Positions 23,206-34,826 of a stretch of 64,000 bases of DNA are shown piece after piece; the stretch's first letter is position 1; every line of letters begins with the position of its first letter. The stretch is from positions 152,255,962-152,319,961 of the forward strand of contig NC_061512.1 of NCBI RefSeq assembly GCF_022539505.1, given 5' to 3'. Below the pieces are notes generated by a model, which saw only the letters and a list, made by a program, of their open reading frames with translations, did no database searches and was not told where the DNA came from. Made by a program: the position numbers and the translations under genes. The DNA is from Lolium rigidum (taxonomy: Eukaryota; Streptophyta; Magnoliopsida; Poales; Poaceae).

Positions 23206-24487
23206 TTTCTTCGAACTTCACACTACAAGATTCAATGATAATCCCGGAGGATACATCAAAGATTCTATAAGTGTGAGATTCGGCACCGTAACCAACAAAT
23301 ATACCCTCCAAAGCTTTAGGAGCGAATTTAGATAAACGAACTCCTTTGATTTTGTAGAAACACTTACACCCGAACACCTTGAAGTATGAGATATTAGGCT
23401 TGTTCCCGGTGAGTATTTCATATGGAGTCTTGTTCAAGCCCTTGCGGAGATAGAGCCGGTTGGAGGAGTGACAAGCGGTGGAGATGGCTTCGGCCCAAAA
23501 GTTATAGCGGGATTTATACTCCGCCATCATAGACCTTGCCATATCCATAAGAGTCCGGTTCTTCCTCTCCGCAACACCATTTTGTTGAGGGGTGTAAGCA
23601 GCGGAATATTGATGACGAATCCCCTCATCACTAAGAAAATCATTGAGTGTGTAGTTCTTGAACTCGGAGCCGTTGTCACTTCTTATTGCCATAATGAGGA
23701 GGTTGTGTTGGCGTTGCACCTCGGTAGCAAAGTCAATGAATATTTGTTGAGTCTCATCTTTCGTCTTGAGAAAGTAGACCCAAGTGTATCTTGAGTAGTC
23801 ATCGACAATCACCAAGCAATGTTTCTTCGCACCAAGACTTGCATGAGTAACGGGACCAAAGAGATCCACATGAAGGAGCTCCAAGATCCTCTTGGAAGAG
23901 ATAATTGTCTTGCTTGGATGCGGAGAGTCATGCATTTTGCCTTCAACACAAGCCCTACAAACACGATCTTTGGCAAAAGACACATTTTCCATTAGTCCCA
24001 CAATATGGTTCCCCTTGTGAAGACTTTGCAAAGTTCTCATGTTGACATGGGCTAGGCGGCGATGCCACAACCAACCCACGTCCGCCTTTCCGAATAGGCA
24101 CATCGCACTTGACGTGGTGGTCCCCGAAAAGTCCACCACATACAAGTTGTGTTCGCGATACCCAACGAATGCGACTTTTAGAGTCTTGCTCCACAAGAGG
24201 ACCACAATATCATTATCAATAAAGACGGCGAAACCCATCTTGCCAAGGGCGGAAACGGAAAGCAAATTGTAACCAAGGGTTTTGACAAGCATGACATCCA
24301 CAAGAGTAATGTTGTGTGCAACCACAACCTTGCCAAAACCCAATACCTCGGATGTAGAATTATCGCCAAAGGAGACGGTGATATCATTAATGTTAGGCCT
24401 CAACTCCTTGACGAGGTTCTTGCCGCCGGTCATATGACTTGTACATCCACTATCAAGTACCCATTTTGAACCTCCGGCGGCATAGTC
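23162..24487 (-). pseudogene. pol: Copia protease and integrase
   Basis: The frame opens after TAG at 24488-24490. The protease active site WVLDSGCTSHMTGG is at the start. The integrase zinc finger is HRRLAHVNMRTL with CRAC, then the core with DLFGP, DDYSRYTWVYFL, RSDNGSEF and PQQNGVAERKNRTL, consistent with the D,D-35-E triad, then GYGAESHTYRIFD. Gag ends at 24498, so pol lies in the +1 frame 11 bases downstream with no overlap. How pol would be expressed is not clear. It ends early at 23162 because of a one-base insertion. Confidence 0.88.
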
Positions 24488-24497
24488 CTACATGAGA

Positions 24498-27239
24498 TCA
24501 ATTCTTGGATTTAGGTACCCATTTTGCAATGGGTCCTCTTTTGTTAGCAACAAGGGTCTTTGGGACCCAAATAGACCAAGCAACATAACCATCATATGGG
24601 CCAACATATTTAGCATAAACATCACCATAATAATCTTTAAATAAAACATAGTGAGGGTTAGCAATTCCCGCATCATCATCATTCATGGTTTTGCCCTTGG
24701 AGGCTTCACCATTAGTGACGACTTTCTTCTTTTCTTGTGCGGGCTTGGCCTTTTGCTTGTTTGCCTTCTTTGCCTTGGCATTAAAACCAAGGCCCTCCTT
24801 CCCATTGTTTGATCTTTGCTTACTCAAAAGATCATCCAAAGAAAGTTTACTTTGGGGAGAGGAGGCCTTAGCAAGTTCATCCTTCAACCTAGCATTTTCC
24901 TCAACAATGTTTGCATGATCACATAGAGGAGTAGAGGAACTAGGCACATCATATGAAGCAAGCCTAATTTGAAGTTGCTCAAACGACTTGGATAGGAGAG
25001 TGTATTCACTCTTCAAAGCTTTGTGAGCTTTGTCTAGTTCATCTAGATCCTTCACAAGTTTCTCATGATCAACCCCAAATTGGGCCTTTTCCTTTGTAAA
25101 CACTTTATTCTTAGCCCTAGCAAGATCTCTAGCTTTAGTGAGCTTGTTAATTTTATCTTGAGGCTCTTCAATATTTTCTAACCTCTCTTCAAGAGAAGAT
25201 ATGGTTTCTTGACATTCCTCAAGAGCATTTTTAAGAGCATGGATTTCGAGAGAGTCTTCTCTCTCTATTTGACCCTTTTTCTCAAGCATAGCACTTTGTT
25301 GAGCTAAACGAATCATGAGGTTTGAAACATGCTTTTTAGTGTTACCTTGTAGGTTGAGAATGAAATCATCAAAATCTAGCATTTCTTGTTTCACTTTTAG
25401 ACTAGCATCATCAACCCCTAGTTCACTAGATATGTTAGGGATAGAGGGGTTAGGAGATGATACCTCGGAGGATTTAGCCATGAGGCAACTTTCTTCCTCC
25501 ACAAGGATGACCTCATTGGGGGATTCACTTGGTGATGAAGAGTTAGTGGAGAGGGAGGCAAGAGCAATCAATCCATTGGAGGATGCATCTTCTTCATCAT
25601 CAACATCATCATCTCCGGAGGTATACTCTTCTTGAGTTGATAGCACGATAGATGTGTCCAAGGAGGACCTTGCCATGAAGCAATGTGCATTCTTGATAGG
25701 AGGGTTCTCATTGGGAGATTCAAAGAGAGATGAAGAGGGTATGTTGGTGGTGACAATGGCGGCCAATTCCTTTGAGCTTTCTTCATCTTCATCACCACTA
25801 GAACTTTCAACTTCATCGGAAGAGTATTCTTCCCTTGTTACAAGCACAACTCTTGAGGGCCTCTTGCCCTTCTTGGTCTTGTTGTTGTAGAACTTCTTGT
25901 TGGGGGCTTTTGAATACTTGCCCTTGGTATCCTTGCTCTTGTCCTTGGGAATGAGCCTTCCATTATGAAGCTCTCTATTTTCATAGGGGCATTCGGCAAT
26001 GAAGTGGCGCTTGTCATCACAATTGTAGCAAGATCTTGTCTTTGGACCAAAGCTAGTGAAACCACTTTTGTTGTTCCTCTTGATGTTGTCTTCCTTGGCC
26101 TTGGAGGGATCAACCCAAAAGGATTTTGCATGGAAGGCCATGTGATCATGGTAGTGGCATTGTAAATCTTCCGGATAGGACATGCTCCAAGATGCCCTAT
26201 AAGATTCTTGAGGAGTCACTTCATCGACGGAGTTGACCACCAAGGCAAGATTGGAACCTTTTGCCATCCCAAGAGCACGATTGCGAGAATCATGAGAGGC
26301 TTCCTCAAGCACCTTGAGAGCTTGCATCTCGTGCACGACTTGTTGAGAGGTGAGAGAGGAATAGCATTCCCTCCCCACAAGAGTCTTGACATCAATGGGT
26401 ACAAATGGCATCATGCATTCAATGTACTTCTCCTTGATCCAAGAGTCATTTATGTGGGTGGCACCAATAAGCCGGAAGGCATTGGCAACGGTGAGAAGTC
26501 TTCCATACATGAGTTCATGATCTTCATCCGGTAGCCTCAAGAATCCTTCGGCTTTATTCTTAAGAGCATTATACTTGTTCCTCCTTGTGCTCTCACTTCC
26601 AATGCAACTAGCGGCCAAGCCGTCCCAAGCTTCCTTGGCGGTGGTGTAGTTCCGGACACGATGCAATTCCGGAGTCCCCACACTAGTTTGAATCATGTGA
26701 AGGGCGGTGTTGTTGAGTTGACTATCAACGACTTCTCTTCTAGTCAACTTGTCGGGGTTGTATGGCTTGAAGCCCTCCAAGATGATTCTCCATAGTTCAT
26801 TGGAGGCACTACAAACATGAGAGCGGAACTCAAATTGCCAAGTATCGAAATTATCAACGGAAAACTTAGGTGGGTCGCCCCTAATGTTCAAATGAGGCAT
26901 GGGAACCGGTATATCGGGTGATTGGAAAGGTGGAGGTACTCGATTGTAGCTCTCACTTTCACTAGTTCCCTTGGGAGATGCACTTGTAGCTTTGATAGTG
27001 TTTAAGTTGTCACCTTCCACGGGTTTGGTAGATGAGGGTAAGTCCGAAGCCTCTCCATCATCTAACGCACCCGTGTCTTTTACCTCTACACTAGGTGCCT
27101 TGGGTAGGGCCGGAGCCAATAGCTCGGCAATCATCTTTTTCATGCTTTCCATTTGGGCTTCCATGGAGGACTTCAATGAATTGAAGTCTTCCACGGAGAC
27201 CGTCCGGGCGGCCCCTACCGAGGGCACCTCGTCCGGCAT
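24498..27239 (-). CDS. gag: Copia Gag polyprotein, 913 aa
   Basis: Intact frame from an ATG 49 bases inside the 5' LTR. Residues 1-100 are low complexity; about 125-330 form the capsid-like region (FDTWQFEFRSHVCSASNELW, LHRVRNYTTAKEAWDGLAAS, DEDHELMYGRLLTVANAFR). One CCHC knuckle near residue 420 reads CYNCDDKRHFIAEC. Then come basic and acidic repeats, a coiled coil about 640-760 (LEECQETISSLEERLENIEE), and a lysine-rich end WVPKSKN. Large Gags of this kind are usual for SIRE elements. It forms the virus-like particle and binds element RNA. Confidence 0.93.
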   Translation of the reverse strand: MPDEVPSVGAARTVSVEDFNSLKSSMEAQMESMKKMIAELLAPALPKAPSVEVKDTGALDDGEASDLPSSTKPVEGDNLNTIKATSASPKGTSESESYNRVPPPFQSPDIPVPMPHLNIRGDPPKFSVDNFDTWQFEFRSHVCSASNELWRIILEGFKPYNPDKLTRREVVDSQLNNTALHMIQTSVGTPELHRVRNYTTAKEAWDGLAASCIGSESTRRNKYNALKNKAEGFLRLPDEDHELMYGRLLTVANAFRLIGATHINDSWIKEKYIECMMPFVPIDVKTLVGRECYSSLTSQQVVHEMQALKVLEEASHDSRNRALGMAKGSNLALVVNSVDEVTPQESYRASWSMSYPEDLQCHYHDHMAFHAKSFWVDPSKAKEDNIKRNNKSGFTSFGPKTRSCYNCDDKRHFIAECPYENRELHNGRLIPKDKSKDTKGKYSKAPNKKFYNNKTKKGKRPSRVVLVTREEYSSDEVESSSGDEDEESSKELAAIVTTNIPSSSLFESPNENPPIKNAHCFMARSSLDTSIVLSTQEEYTSGDDDVDDEEDASSNGLIALASLSTNSSSPSESPNEVILVEEESCLMAKSSEVSSPNPSIPNISSELGVDDASLKVKQEMLDFDDFILNLQGNTKKHVSNLMIRLAQQSAMLEKKGQIEREDSLEIHALKNALEECQETISSLEERLENIEEPQDKINKLTKARDLARAKNKVFTKEKAQFGVDHEKLVKDLDELDKAHKALKSEYTLLSKSFEQLQIRLASYDVPSSSTPLCDHANIVEENARLKDELAKASSPQSKLSLDDLLSKQRSNNGKEGLGFNAKAKKANKQKAKPAQEKKKVVTNGEASKGKTMNDDDAGIANPHYVLFKDYYGDVYAKYVGPYDGYVAWSIWVPKTLVANKRGPIAKWVPKSKN

Positions 27240-27267
27240 ACTCTTAGGCGGTTAAGCTCCGAAATAA

Positions 27268-27288
27268 GAGCCGAGGCTCGATACCAAT
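27268..27288 (-). promoter_or_regulatory. Copia primer-binding site
   Basis: Minus strand TTGGTATCGAGCCTCGG abuts the 5' LTR. It resembles the initiator tRNA-Met site TGGTATCAGAGC with one base missing. Confidence 0.75.
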
Positions 27289-28624
27289 TGAAAGGATCGT
27301 ATGCCGCACCTAGAGGGGGGTGAATAGGTGCTAACCAATTTTTAGTTCTTTTTCAAATTAGGCTTGACACGAAAGGTAAATTCTCTAGATATGCAACTAA
27401 GTGAATTTACCTATATGACAAGGATATCAACTAAGCAAGGTATAGCTACGCAATAGTAGATAGAGTGGGATAGAGGTAACCGAGAGTGTAGCACGCGATG
27501 ACACGGAGATGATTCCCGTAGTTCCCTTCCTTTGCAAGAAGGTACGTCTACGTTTGGAGGAGTGTGGTTGCTACGCAAGCCAAACCAACAGCCACGAAGG
27601 CTTCACTCGGATCTCCCGTGAGCAACGCCACGAAGGCCTAGCCCACTTCCACTAAGGGATTTCCTCGAGGCGGAAACCGGGCCTTTACAAAGTTCTTGGG
27701 GCACACATCCACAACCAAATTGGAGGCTCCCAAATCTGTAACAATACAACAATCAACAACAACACATCAACAACAAATCAACTAGGGAACCAAATAGGAA
27801 CACTAGCATGAGATCCCTCAAACAAGAGAGGGGGAAATGAAGAACGCTTCGGTGAGGATGTAGATCGGTGTCTTCTCCTTCGAATCCCCAAAGATCAAGA
27901 GCTTTGGTTGGGGGAGGAAGGAGATCTTGCAAATCTTGTGTTCTTGAGGTGGCTCTAATGGTGGTGAAGCTTGGCAGATTTTTCTTGCAATGATTGAGCA
28001 ACTTGTCCCTTTGGAGGAGAAAGCTATTTATATGGGAGGAGCTTTCAGATCTGACCGTTGGGGACGAAAACCACTAACACCGGAAGTTCCGGCCAGGATG
28101 GCCGGAAGTTCCGGCTTCCACCGGAAGTACCGGCCACTCAGGCCGGAACTTCCGCCCCTGTAAAAATACCTGCAAAGCACATGAAGGGGCGGAACTTGGG
28201 CGGAACTTCCGGTGGCCGGAAGTTCCGGCCAAGTTCCGGCCAAGTTCCGGAAATTGGCAAAAACCTTACAGAGACATACTGAGCCACAAACTCGCAATTC
28301 CGGAACTTGCCCGGAAGTTGGGCGGAACTTCCGCTGGCCGGAACTTCCGGCCATTTCCACCGGAACTTCCGCCCCTAAAGAGAAAACTGAGTCCAGACTG
28401 CGCTGAGAAGCAACTGCTGAAAAATGACAGCCGGAACTTCCGCCAGACTTGGCCGGAACTTCCGCCAGATCCAGAAAACCTGCAGAACATTCAGAACAGC
28501 AAAACCAATACACCGATCCATCAATTTTTGATGGCTTGTACCTGTCTACATAGACACACATAAATATATACATAGTGTTGACGTCAAACACACAAAACCC
28601 AAAAGGGCGGGAAATGTTCTTTCA
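27289..28624 (-). repeat. 5' LTR of Copia element
   Basis: 1336 bp, near-identical to 16694-18029. TATA box TATAAATAG on the minus strand at 28024-28032. U3 (28033-28624) contains the palindrome array at 28080-28466. Confidence 0.93.
28080..28466. repeat. GGAASTTCC palindrome array, 5' LTR copy
   Basis: About ten cores (first near 28081, last near 28455) with CCGG flanks, several half-sites, and one GGAAGTACC variant. All lie upstream of the LTR TATA box on the minus strand, in U3. Confidence 0.9.
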
Positions 28625-29588
28625 ATGGCAAGCTTTGGTCAAATTTGTGCAGCAGTGGTGAATGCAAATGGTAGCACTGATGTTGTGAAGTGAGAGGAGG
28701 CTCCAGGGTTGCAGTGGTGGCTCAGGTTGGACCAAGTCCATCTCCAAATTTCAGTATGGGCTCAATTGGATTCCCTGCCTGCAAGCTGTTCGATCAAATG
28801 CCCGAAAGAAAATAATTTTTGAATTTTGAAAATCTTTTTGGTGGGTTGTAAACATATATTAAAAGGAGTAGAATGGTGGTGGTGGTGGTAAAAAAGGAGT
28901 TGAATTGAAAAATCACATTTTGCAAGTGATCTTAAAACTGATTCAAAGTCTCCACTTGGCTTGCTTCTAATTTGAAATTGAGATAGATTGTGAGGTGAGT
29001 GTTTTGAGCAAAGTTTTTTTCCTTGATGTTGTCTTGGAAGAGGTGCGAAGAGTTGGCCAAATGTAGAAAGGAAAAGTTAAAAACCAGGGGCTCAAAGTGG
29101 GTATCATGCTAAAATTGTCACACATGACCATAATCACATGTGAGCTCATATTTGATTCAAATTTGATTTGAAAAGAGTTTGATTGTTTCCAAAAGTGTTA
29201 AAAAGTGTTTAGTATCCATTTACAACCAATGGTGCAAACCAAAACGGTCTAGGTTAATGTTTTGCAAAAATGGCATAGGCCATATGTGTGTGTGGAATTG
29301 ATTTTTATAATTTCTTTTCCATTTTCTTTTTCTTTGTCTTTGGATGATCAAGAGATCATAGTTAGGGTTTTAGAGTATCTGTAAACACATAAGAAAGCAT
29401 CATGGCAAAAGCACACTCAAATAATTAATTAGGTGAGCTATATGCATAGTTCTATATGATGAGAAAAGTTTTTGCTGGCTCTGATTTTTGGATTCTTGGA
29501 AACTCTCTCTTGCTTCTATTATTGAAAACTTGGGATTTTACAAACCCTTCCCCCTTACAAAAGATCTTGTCCTGAGATCTAGAGAAAA

Positions 29589-31184
29589 CTAGGTACTAAA
29601 GAGATCCGGGTATTCCTTCTTCATATCTTCTTCGCGTTCCCAAGTGGCTTCTTCTTCGGTGTGATTACTCCATTGTATTTTCAGGAACTTGATACTTCTG
29701 GTGCGGGTGGTCCTGAAAGCTTCTTCAAGGATGCGAATAGGCACTTCGCGTTATGTTAGATCCTTGTTGATATCAATGGCTCTGTGATCGATGTTCTTGA
29801 ACACTTCGGTCTTCTCCGGTACTTCTAGGCATTTCCGAAGCAGTGAGATGTGAAACACATTGTCCACGGCGGACATTTCTTCCGGTAGTTCAAGCTGATA
29901 TGAAACTTCTCCTCGGCGACTCAGAACTTTGAATGGTCCGACATATCTGGGGGCGAGCTTTCCTCTGAGTTGGAATCTCTGCATTCCTTTGAGGGGTGAG
30001 ACTTTGAGATACACAAAATCTCCGATCTCGAATGTCATCTCTCGACGTCTCTTGTCGGCGTAGCTCTTCTGTCTTGACTGGGCGGTCTTGAGGTAATCGC
30101 GGATCTTGTGCACCTTCTCTTCAGCTTCTCGGAGAGTATCTGGGCCGAAGACTTGACTATCTCCGACTTCCGACCAGTTCAGAGGGGTACGGCATTTCCT
30201 TCCGTACAGGGCTTCAAAGGGGGCCATCTGTAGGCTGGCTTGAGGTAGGCAGTCTTCCCATTTGGATCCATACTCTAGCACACAGGCTCTCAACATATAT
30301 TCCAGTATCTGGTTGACTCTTTCGGTCTGTCCGTCAGTCTGCGGGTGATAAGCTGTGCTGAAATTCAGACGGGTTCCTAGTCCTTCATGCACTTTCTGCC
30401 AGAATCTTGAGGTGAATTGCGATCCTCTATCTGACACAATTGACTTGGGGGTTTCGTGCAGGCTGACTATTCTGGAGATGTATAACTCTGCTAGATTTGG
30501 GCCTTGGTATGTGGTCTTGATAGGGATGAAATGTGCAACCTTGGTCAATCTATCAATAACTACCCAAATGGAGTCATTTCCTTTGCTAGATTTGGGCAAT
30601 CCTGTGATAAAGTCCATACCGACAGAATCCCATTTCCACTCAGGAATCTGTAAAGGTTGCAACAGTCCTGCGGGTCGTTGATGTTCTGCTTTGACTCGTT
30701 GACAGATATCACACTTGGCGATGTAGCTTCCTATCTCTCGCTTCATTCCGTGCCACCAGAATTGCTCCTTCAGGTCTTGGTACATCTTGGTTCCTCCGGG
30801 GTGAATGGAATATAGTGTATCGTGAGCTTCCTTCAGAATAACTTGCTTCAACTCTGAATCTGACGGTACACACAGGCGTCCGTTGTACCAAAGAACTCCT
30901 TCTTCATCTATGGTGAATCCTGGTGCCTTTCCTGCAGCTATCTGACTCTTTATTCCGTCAATGCTGTCATTTCCCTTCTGGGCTTCTTTTATCTGACTCA
31001 TCAAGGTGGGTTGAAGTTCAATGCTGGCTAAGAATCCTTCGCTCACTAGCTCTAGTCTGAACTGTTCAAATTGTTGATACAGGCTGGGTTGCTCTATTGC
31101 GATCATGGAGTTCAACTGACACGGCAGTCTGCTCAAAGCATCCTCTACCACATTGGCCTTGCCGGGGTGGTAGTGAATTTCCAT
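29589..31184 (-). pseudogene. pol: Tekay integrase and chromodomain, with internal stop
   Basis: The open frame 29751-31184 starts in the RNase H tail ([20 protein letters not shown]). It has the integrase zinc finger (HPGGTKMYQDLKEQFWWHGM, CDICQRVKAEHQ), the core (WDSVGMDFITGLPKS, IVSDRGSQFTS, AYHPQTDGQTERVNQ) and GPFKVLSR before the end. TAA at 29751-29753 replaces what is usually a tyrosine codon. In the same frame a chromodomain follows to TAG at 29589-29591 (ILEEAFRTTRTRSIKF, IQWSNHTEEEATWEREEDM). The chromodomain normally directs integration by binding modified histones; here it would not be made. Confidence 0.92.
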
Positions 31185-31629
31185 GTCGTAATCTTTGATT
31201 AATTCTATCCATCTCGCGCTGTCTCATGTTCAGCTCCTTCTGGGTGAAAATGTACTTCAAGCTCTTGTGATCTGAGTATATCTCGCATCGATTACCCATG
31301 AGGTAATGACACCAAACCTTCAGGGCTAAAACTACGGCTGCTAACTCCAAGTCATGCGTTGGATAGTTCTGTTCATGTTGCTTCAGTTGCCTTGATAGGT
31401 ATGATATCACCTTGCCTTCTTGCATCAACACACATCCAAGAACAATCTTGGATGCATCACAATAGACATCGAATGGCTTGGTGACATCGGGCATGATCAG
31501 AATTGGGGCTGTGGTTAATCTGAGCTTGAGCTGCTGAAAGCTTTCTTCACATTTGTCATTCCAGTCAAATTTCTTGTCCTTCTTCAGCAGTTGAGTCATT
31601 GGTCTTGCGATGCTGGAAAATCCTTCCAC
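31066..31629 (-). pseudogene. pol: Tekay RNase H region
   Basis: Frame with [37 protein letters not shown] and [20 protein letters not shown], the typical RT thumb and RNase H segments of Ty3/Gypsy pol. A frameshift near 31205-31215 breaks it before the conserved end, which resumes in the 31184 frame. A further frameshift (near 31740) separates it from the RT core. Confidence 0.88.
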
Positions 31630-31702
31630 GAATCTCCGGTAATATCCCGCTAATCCCAGAAATGCCCGGACTTCGGTCCGGGTGGTTGGGGCTTTCCATT
31701 CC

Positions 31703-32503
31703 TCAACGGTTTTGATTTTTGCGGGATCTACGGCAATTCCTCCCTGCAGACAAGATGTGTCCCGAGAATCCTACTTCCTTCAACCAAAACTCGCATTTGC
31801 TAAACTTGGCGTACAACCGATGTTGCCTAAGGGTTTCTAAAACCACTTCCAAATGTTGCTCATGTTCTTCTTCTGATTTGGAGTAGATAAGAATGTCGTC
31901 GATGAAGACAACGACAAACTTATCCAGAAAGTCCATAAAGATCTTATTCATGAGATTCATGAAGTAAGCGGGGGCATTGGTCAGTCCGAAGGACATGACA
32001 TTGTATTCATATAGTCCATATCTGGTGGTAAAGGCAGTCTTTGGAATATCTGTTGCACGGATCTTCAGTTGATGGTAACCTGTCCTTAGATCAATCTTCG
32101 AGAAAACTTGGGCACCGGTCAGCTGGTCAAACAGGTCTTCTATCTTTGGCAAGGGATATTTTTTCTTGATGGTGACATCGTTAAGCTTACGATAATCCGT
32201 AACCAAACGAGTGGCACCGTCTTTCTTATCCACAAATAAAACTGGCGATCTCCAAGGCGACGCACTTGGTCGAATCAGACCTTTTTACAGCATATCATCC
32301 AGTTGCTTCTTCAGTTCCACTAGTTCTGCGGGGTTCATGCTGTAGGCTCTCTGGGCTATAGGTCCCGTTCCAGGGATTAACTCGATGATGAACTCGATAT
32401 CCCGATCTGGGGGCATACCAGGTAGATCATCTGGAAACACATCAGGTATCGACAAACGATCCTGATCTGATCCAGGGTTGGTTTGGCTAAACTCTGGTTG
32501 CAA
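31703..32503 (-). pseudogene. pol: Tekay reverse transcriptase
   Basis: 32285-32503 holds the RT entry (LPGMPPDRDIEFIIELIPGT, ELKKQLDDML). It is stopped by TAA at 32285-32287 in a codon normally for glutamine. In the same frame the RT core continues: [32 protein letters not shown] and the catalytic [16 protein letters not shown] one-base insertion near 31740 ends the frame. Confidence 0.9.
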
Positions 32504-33079
32504 GTGAAATTTCTGGGTAGTCTTTCAGACACATGTTCTATGATTATTCCGGTGCTACTAGTCATGGTGATGGCCTTCTTGGCGCAGTTTATCAATCCAT
32601 GATGTTTCGCCATCCAATCCATACCCAGAACAATCTATTTCATGAACAATCAAGTTTGCATAAAAATCTATTTCATGAATTCTGATGGGTACATCTTTGC
32701 AAAATTTTCCAGCTTTAGTTGTTGATCCAGGTATTTGAACTATCATGACATGTTTCAAGCTGATTGGTTGAATCTTACTAGTGCACACAAAATCTTCTGT
32801 GACAAATGAATGTGATGCTCCTGAATCAAACAATACCCTTGCTGGTATTGAGTTAACAGAGAACATACCCAGCACCACGTCTGGTGCTTCCTGGGCTTCC
32901 TCAACGTTCATGTGGAAGAGGCGACCTCCACGGTTGTTCGGGTTGTTCGGGGCGAACTTCTTGCGGTGGAGACACGGCGTTGCTGCTGAGCAGGTGCAGC
33001 GGTGTTGCCGGCGAGCTTGGCCAGCCTTTTGGGGCACTCATTGGAGTAGTGTCCCAGAACTCCACATTCATAGCAGGTG
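32377..33079 (-). pseudogene. Tekay Gag zinc knuckle and protease
   Basis: It begins at the family A insertion. A CCHC knuckle CYECGVLGHYSNEC lies next to the junction. A frameshift near 32955-32970 leads to the protease frame with active site VLFDSGASHSFV. A second frameshift near 32630, next to a small duplicated atctatttcatgaa, precedes LGMDWMAKHHGLINC, and a third near 32500 precedes the RT entry. The upstream part of gag is at 40008-41032. Confidence 0.88.
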
Positions 33080-33084
33080 ATGGT

Positions 33085-34798
33085 TGATACGTCTTCGACG
33101 TATCGATAATTTCTTATGTTCCATGCCATATTATTGATGATACCTACATGTTTTATGCACACTTTATGTCATATTCGTGCATTTTCTGGAACTAACCTAT
33201 TAACAAGATGCTGAAGTGCCGACTTCGTTTTCTGCTGTTTTTGGTTTCAGAAATCCTAGTAACGAAATATTCTCGGAATTGGACGAAATCAAGACCCAGG
33301 ATCCTATTTTTCTCGGAGCCTTCCAGAACACCCGAGAGCCGCCAGAGGGAAGCCCTGGGGGCCCCACACCACACCCTGGCGCGGCCAGAGGGGGGGCCGT
33401 GCCGCCCTATGGTGTGGGCCCCCTAGGCCCCCTCCGAGGCTGCCCTTCCGCTTATTTAAAGCCTCCGTCGAGAAAACCCTGATACGAAAAACCACGATAC
33501 GGAAAACCTTCCAGAGCCGCCGCCATCGCGAAGCCAAGATCCGGGGGACAGGAGTCTCCGTTCCGGCACCCTGCCGGAGCGGGGAAGTGCCCCCGAAGGC
33601 TTCTCCATCGACACCGCTGCCGTCTCCACCGCCATCTTCATCACCGCTGCTGCTCCCATGAGGAGGGAGTAGTTCTCCATCGAGGCTCGGGGCTGTACCG
33701 GTAGCTATGTGGTTCATCTCTCTCCTATGTGCTTCAATACAATAATCTCATGAGCTGCCTTACATGATTGAGATTCATATGATGATGCTTGTAATCTAGA
33801 TGTCATTATGCTAGTCAAGTGAGTTTTACTTATGTGATCTCCGGAGACTCCTTGTCCCACGTGTGTAAAGGTGACCAGTGTGTGCACCGTGTGGGTCTCT
33901 TAGGCTATATTTCACAGAATACTTACTCACTGTTATGAATGGCGTAGTGAAGTGCTTATTTATAACTCTTTATGATTGCAATGTATTTTGTATCACAATT
34001 TATCTATGTGCTACTCTAGCAATGTTATTAAAGTAGTTTTATTCCTCCTGCACGGTGTAATGGTGACGAGTGTGTGCATCCGTGTTAGTACTTGGCGTAT
34101 GCTATGATTATGATCTCTTGTAGATTATGAAGTTAACTATTGCTATGATGGTATTAATGTGATCTATTCCTCCTACATAGTGTGAAGGTGACGAGTGTGC
34201 ATACTATGTTAGTACTTGGTTTAGTCTTATTGATCTTTCATGCACTCTAAGGTTATTTAAATATGAACATTAAATTGTGGAGCTTGTTAACTCCGGCATT
34301 GAGGGTTCGTGTAATCCTACGCAATGTGTTCATCATCCAACAAGAGTGTAGCGTATGCATTTATCTATTCTGTTATGTGATCAATGTTGAGAGTGTACAC
34401 TAGTGAAAGTCTAATCCCTAGGACTTGTTCCTAAATACTGCTATCGCTGCTTGTTTACTGTTTTACTGCGTTACTACTCACTGCGTTACTACCGCTTGTT
34501 TATCGACCCGGGCAAAGCACTTTTCCGGTGCCGTTGCTACTGCTCATATATATTCATACCACCTGTATTTCACTATCTCTTCGCCGAACTAGTACACCTA
34601 TTAGGTGTGTTGGGGACACAAGAGACTTCTTGCTTTGTGGTTGCGGGGTTGCATGAGAGGGATATCTTTGACCTCTTCCTCCCCGAGATCGATAAACCTT
34701 GGGTGATCCACTTAAGAGAAACATGCTCGCTGTTCTACAAACCTCTGCTCTTGGAGGCCCAACACTGTCTACAAGAATAGAAGCTCCCGTAGACATCA
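33085..34798 (+). repeat. 5' LTR of A1
   Basis: TGATACGTCTTC... to ...GTAGACATCA, 1714 bp. TATA-like TATTTAAAG at 33453-33461 is followed by a GC-rich leader and an AT-rich remainder. Confidence 0.93.
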
Positions 34799-34808
34799 AG
34801 TACTTTTC

Positions 34809-34826
34809 TGGCGCCGTTGTCGGGGA
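34809..34826 (+). promoter_or_regulatory. A1 primer-binding site (tRNA-Asp type), with a second partial copy
   Basis: TGGCGCCGTTGTCGGGGA lies 10 bases past the LTR and is complementary to the 3' end of plant tRNA-Asp with one mismatch. A second copy of its flank, agtacttttcTGGCGCCaTTGtg, lies at about 34868-34890. The minus-strand element at 50195-56949 has the same double arrangement. Confidence 0.8.

Larger units (their letters stand above)
16694..28624 (-). mobile_element. SIRE-type Ty1/Copia retrotransposon, minus strand, nearly intact
   Basis: An 11.9 kb element with perfect target duplication ATGGC (16689-16693 and 28625-28629) and two 1336-bp LTRs that differ by few bases. Minus-strand order: LTR, primer site, gag, protease, integrase, reverse transcriptase, RNase H, a third ORF, polypurine tract (AAAAAGGGGGAGA), LTR. 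Integrase before reverse transcriptase defines Copia. The AAAAAGGGGGAGATTG tract, large gag and extra ORF after pol fit the SIRE/Maximus lineage. Three single-base indels in pol are the only coding breaks seen; they could be mutations or assembly errors. It is among the youngest insertions here. Confidence 0.93.
13318..29542 (-). repeat. 3' LTR of Tekay element, split by Copia insertion
   Basis: Two segments, 13318-16693 and 28630-29542, total about 4.29 kb without the Copia element. On the minus strand it starts TGTAAAATCCCAAG and ends CGGGTGTTGACA. Bases 15660-16680 are GC-rich and carry the minus-strand TATA box (16136-16143). The rest is AT-rich, and its long open frames are treated as non-coding. 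The polypurine tract in minus orientation (AAGGGGGAAGGGTT) is at 29543-29556. Confidence 0.9.
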
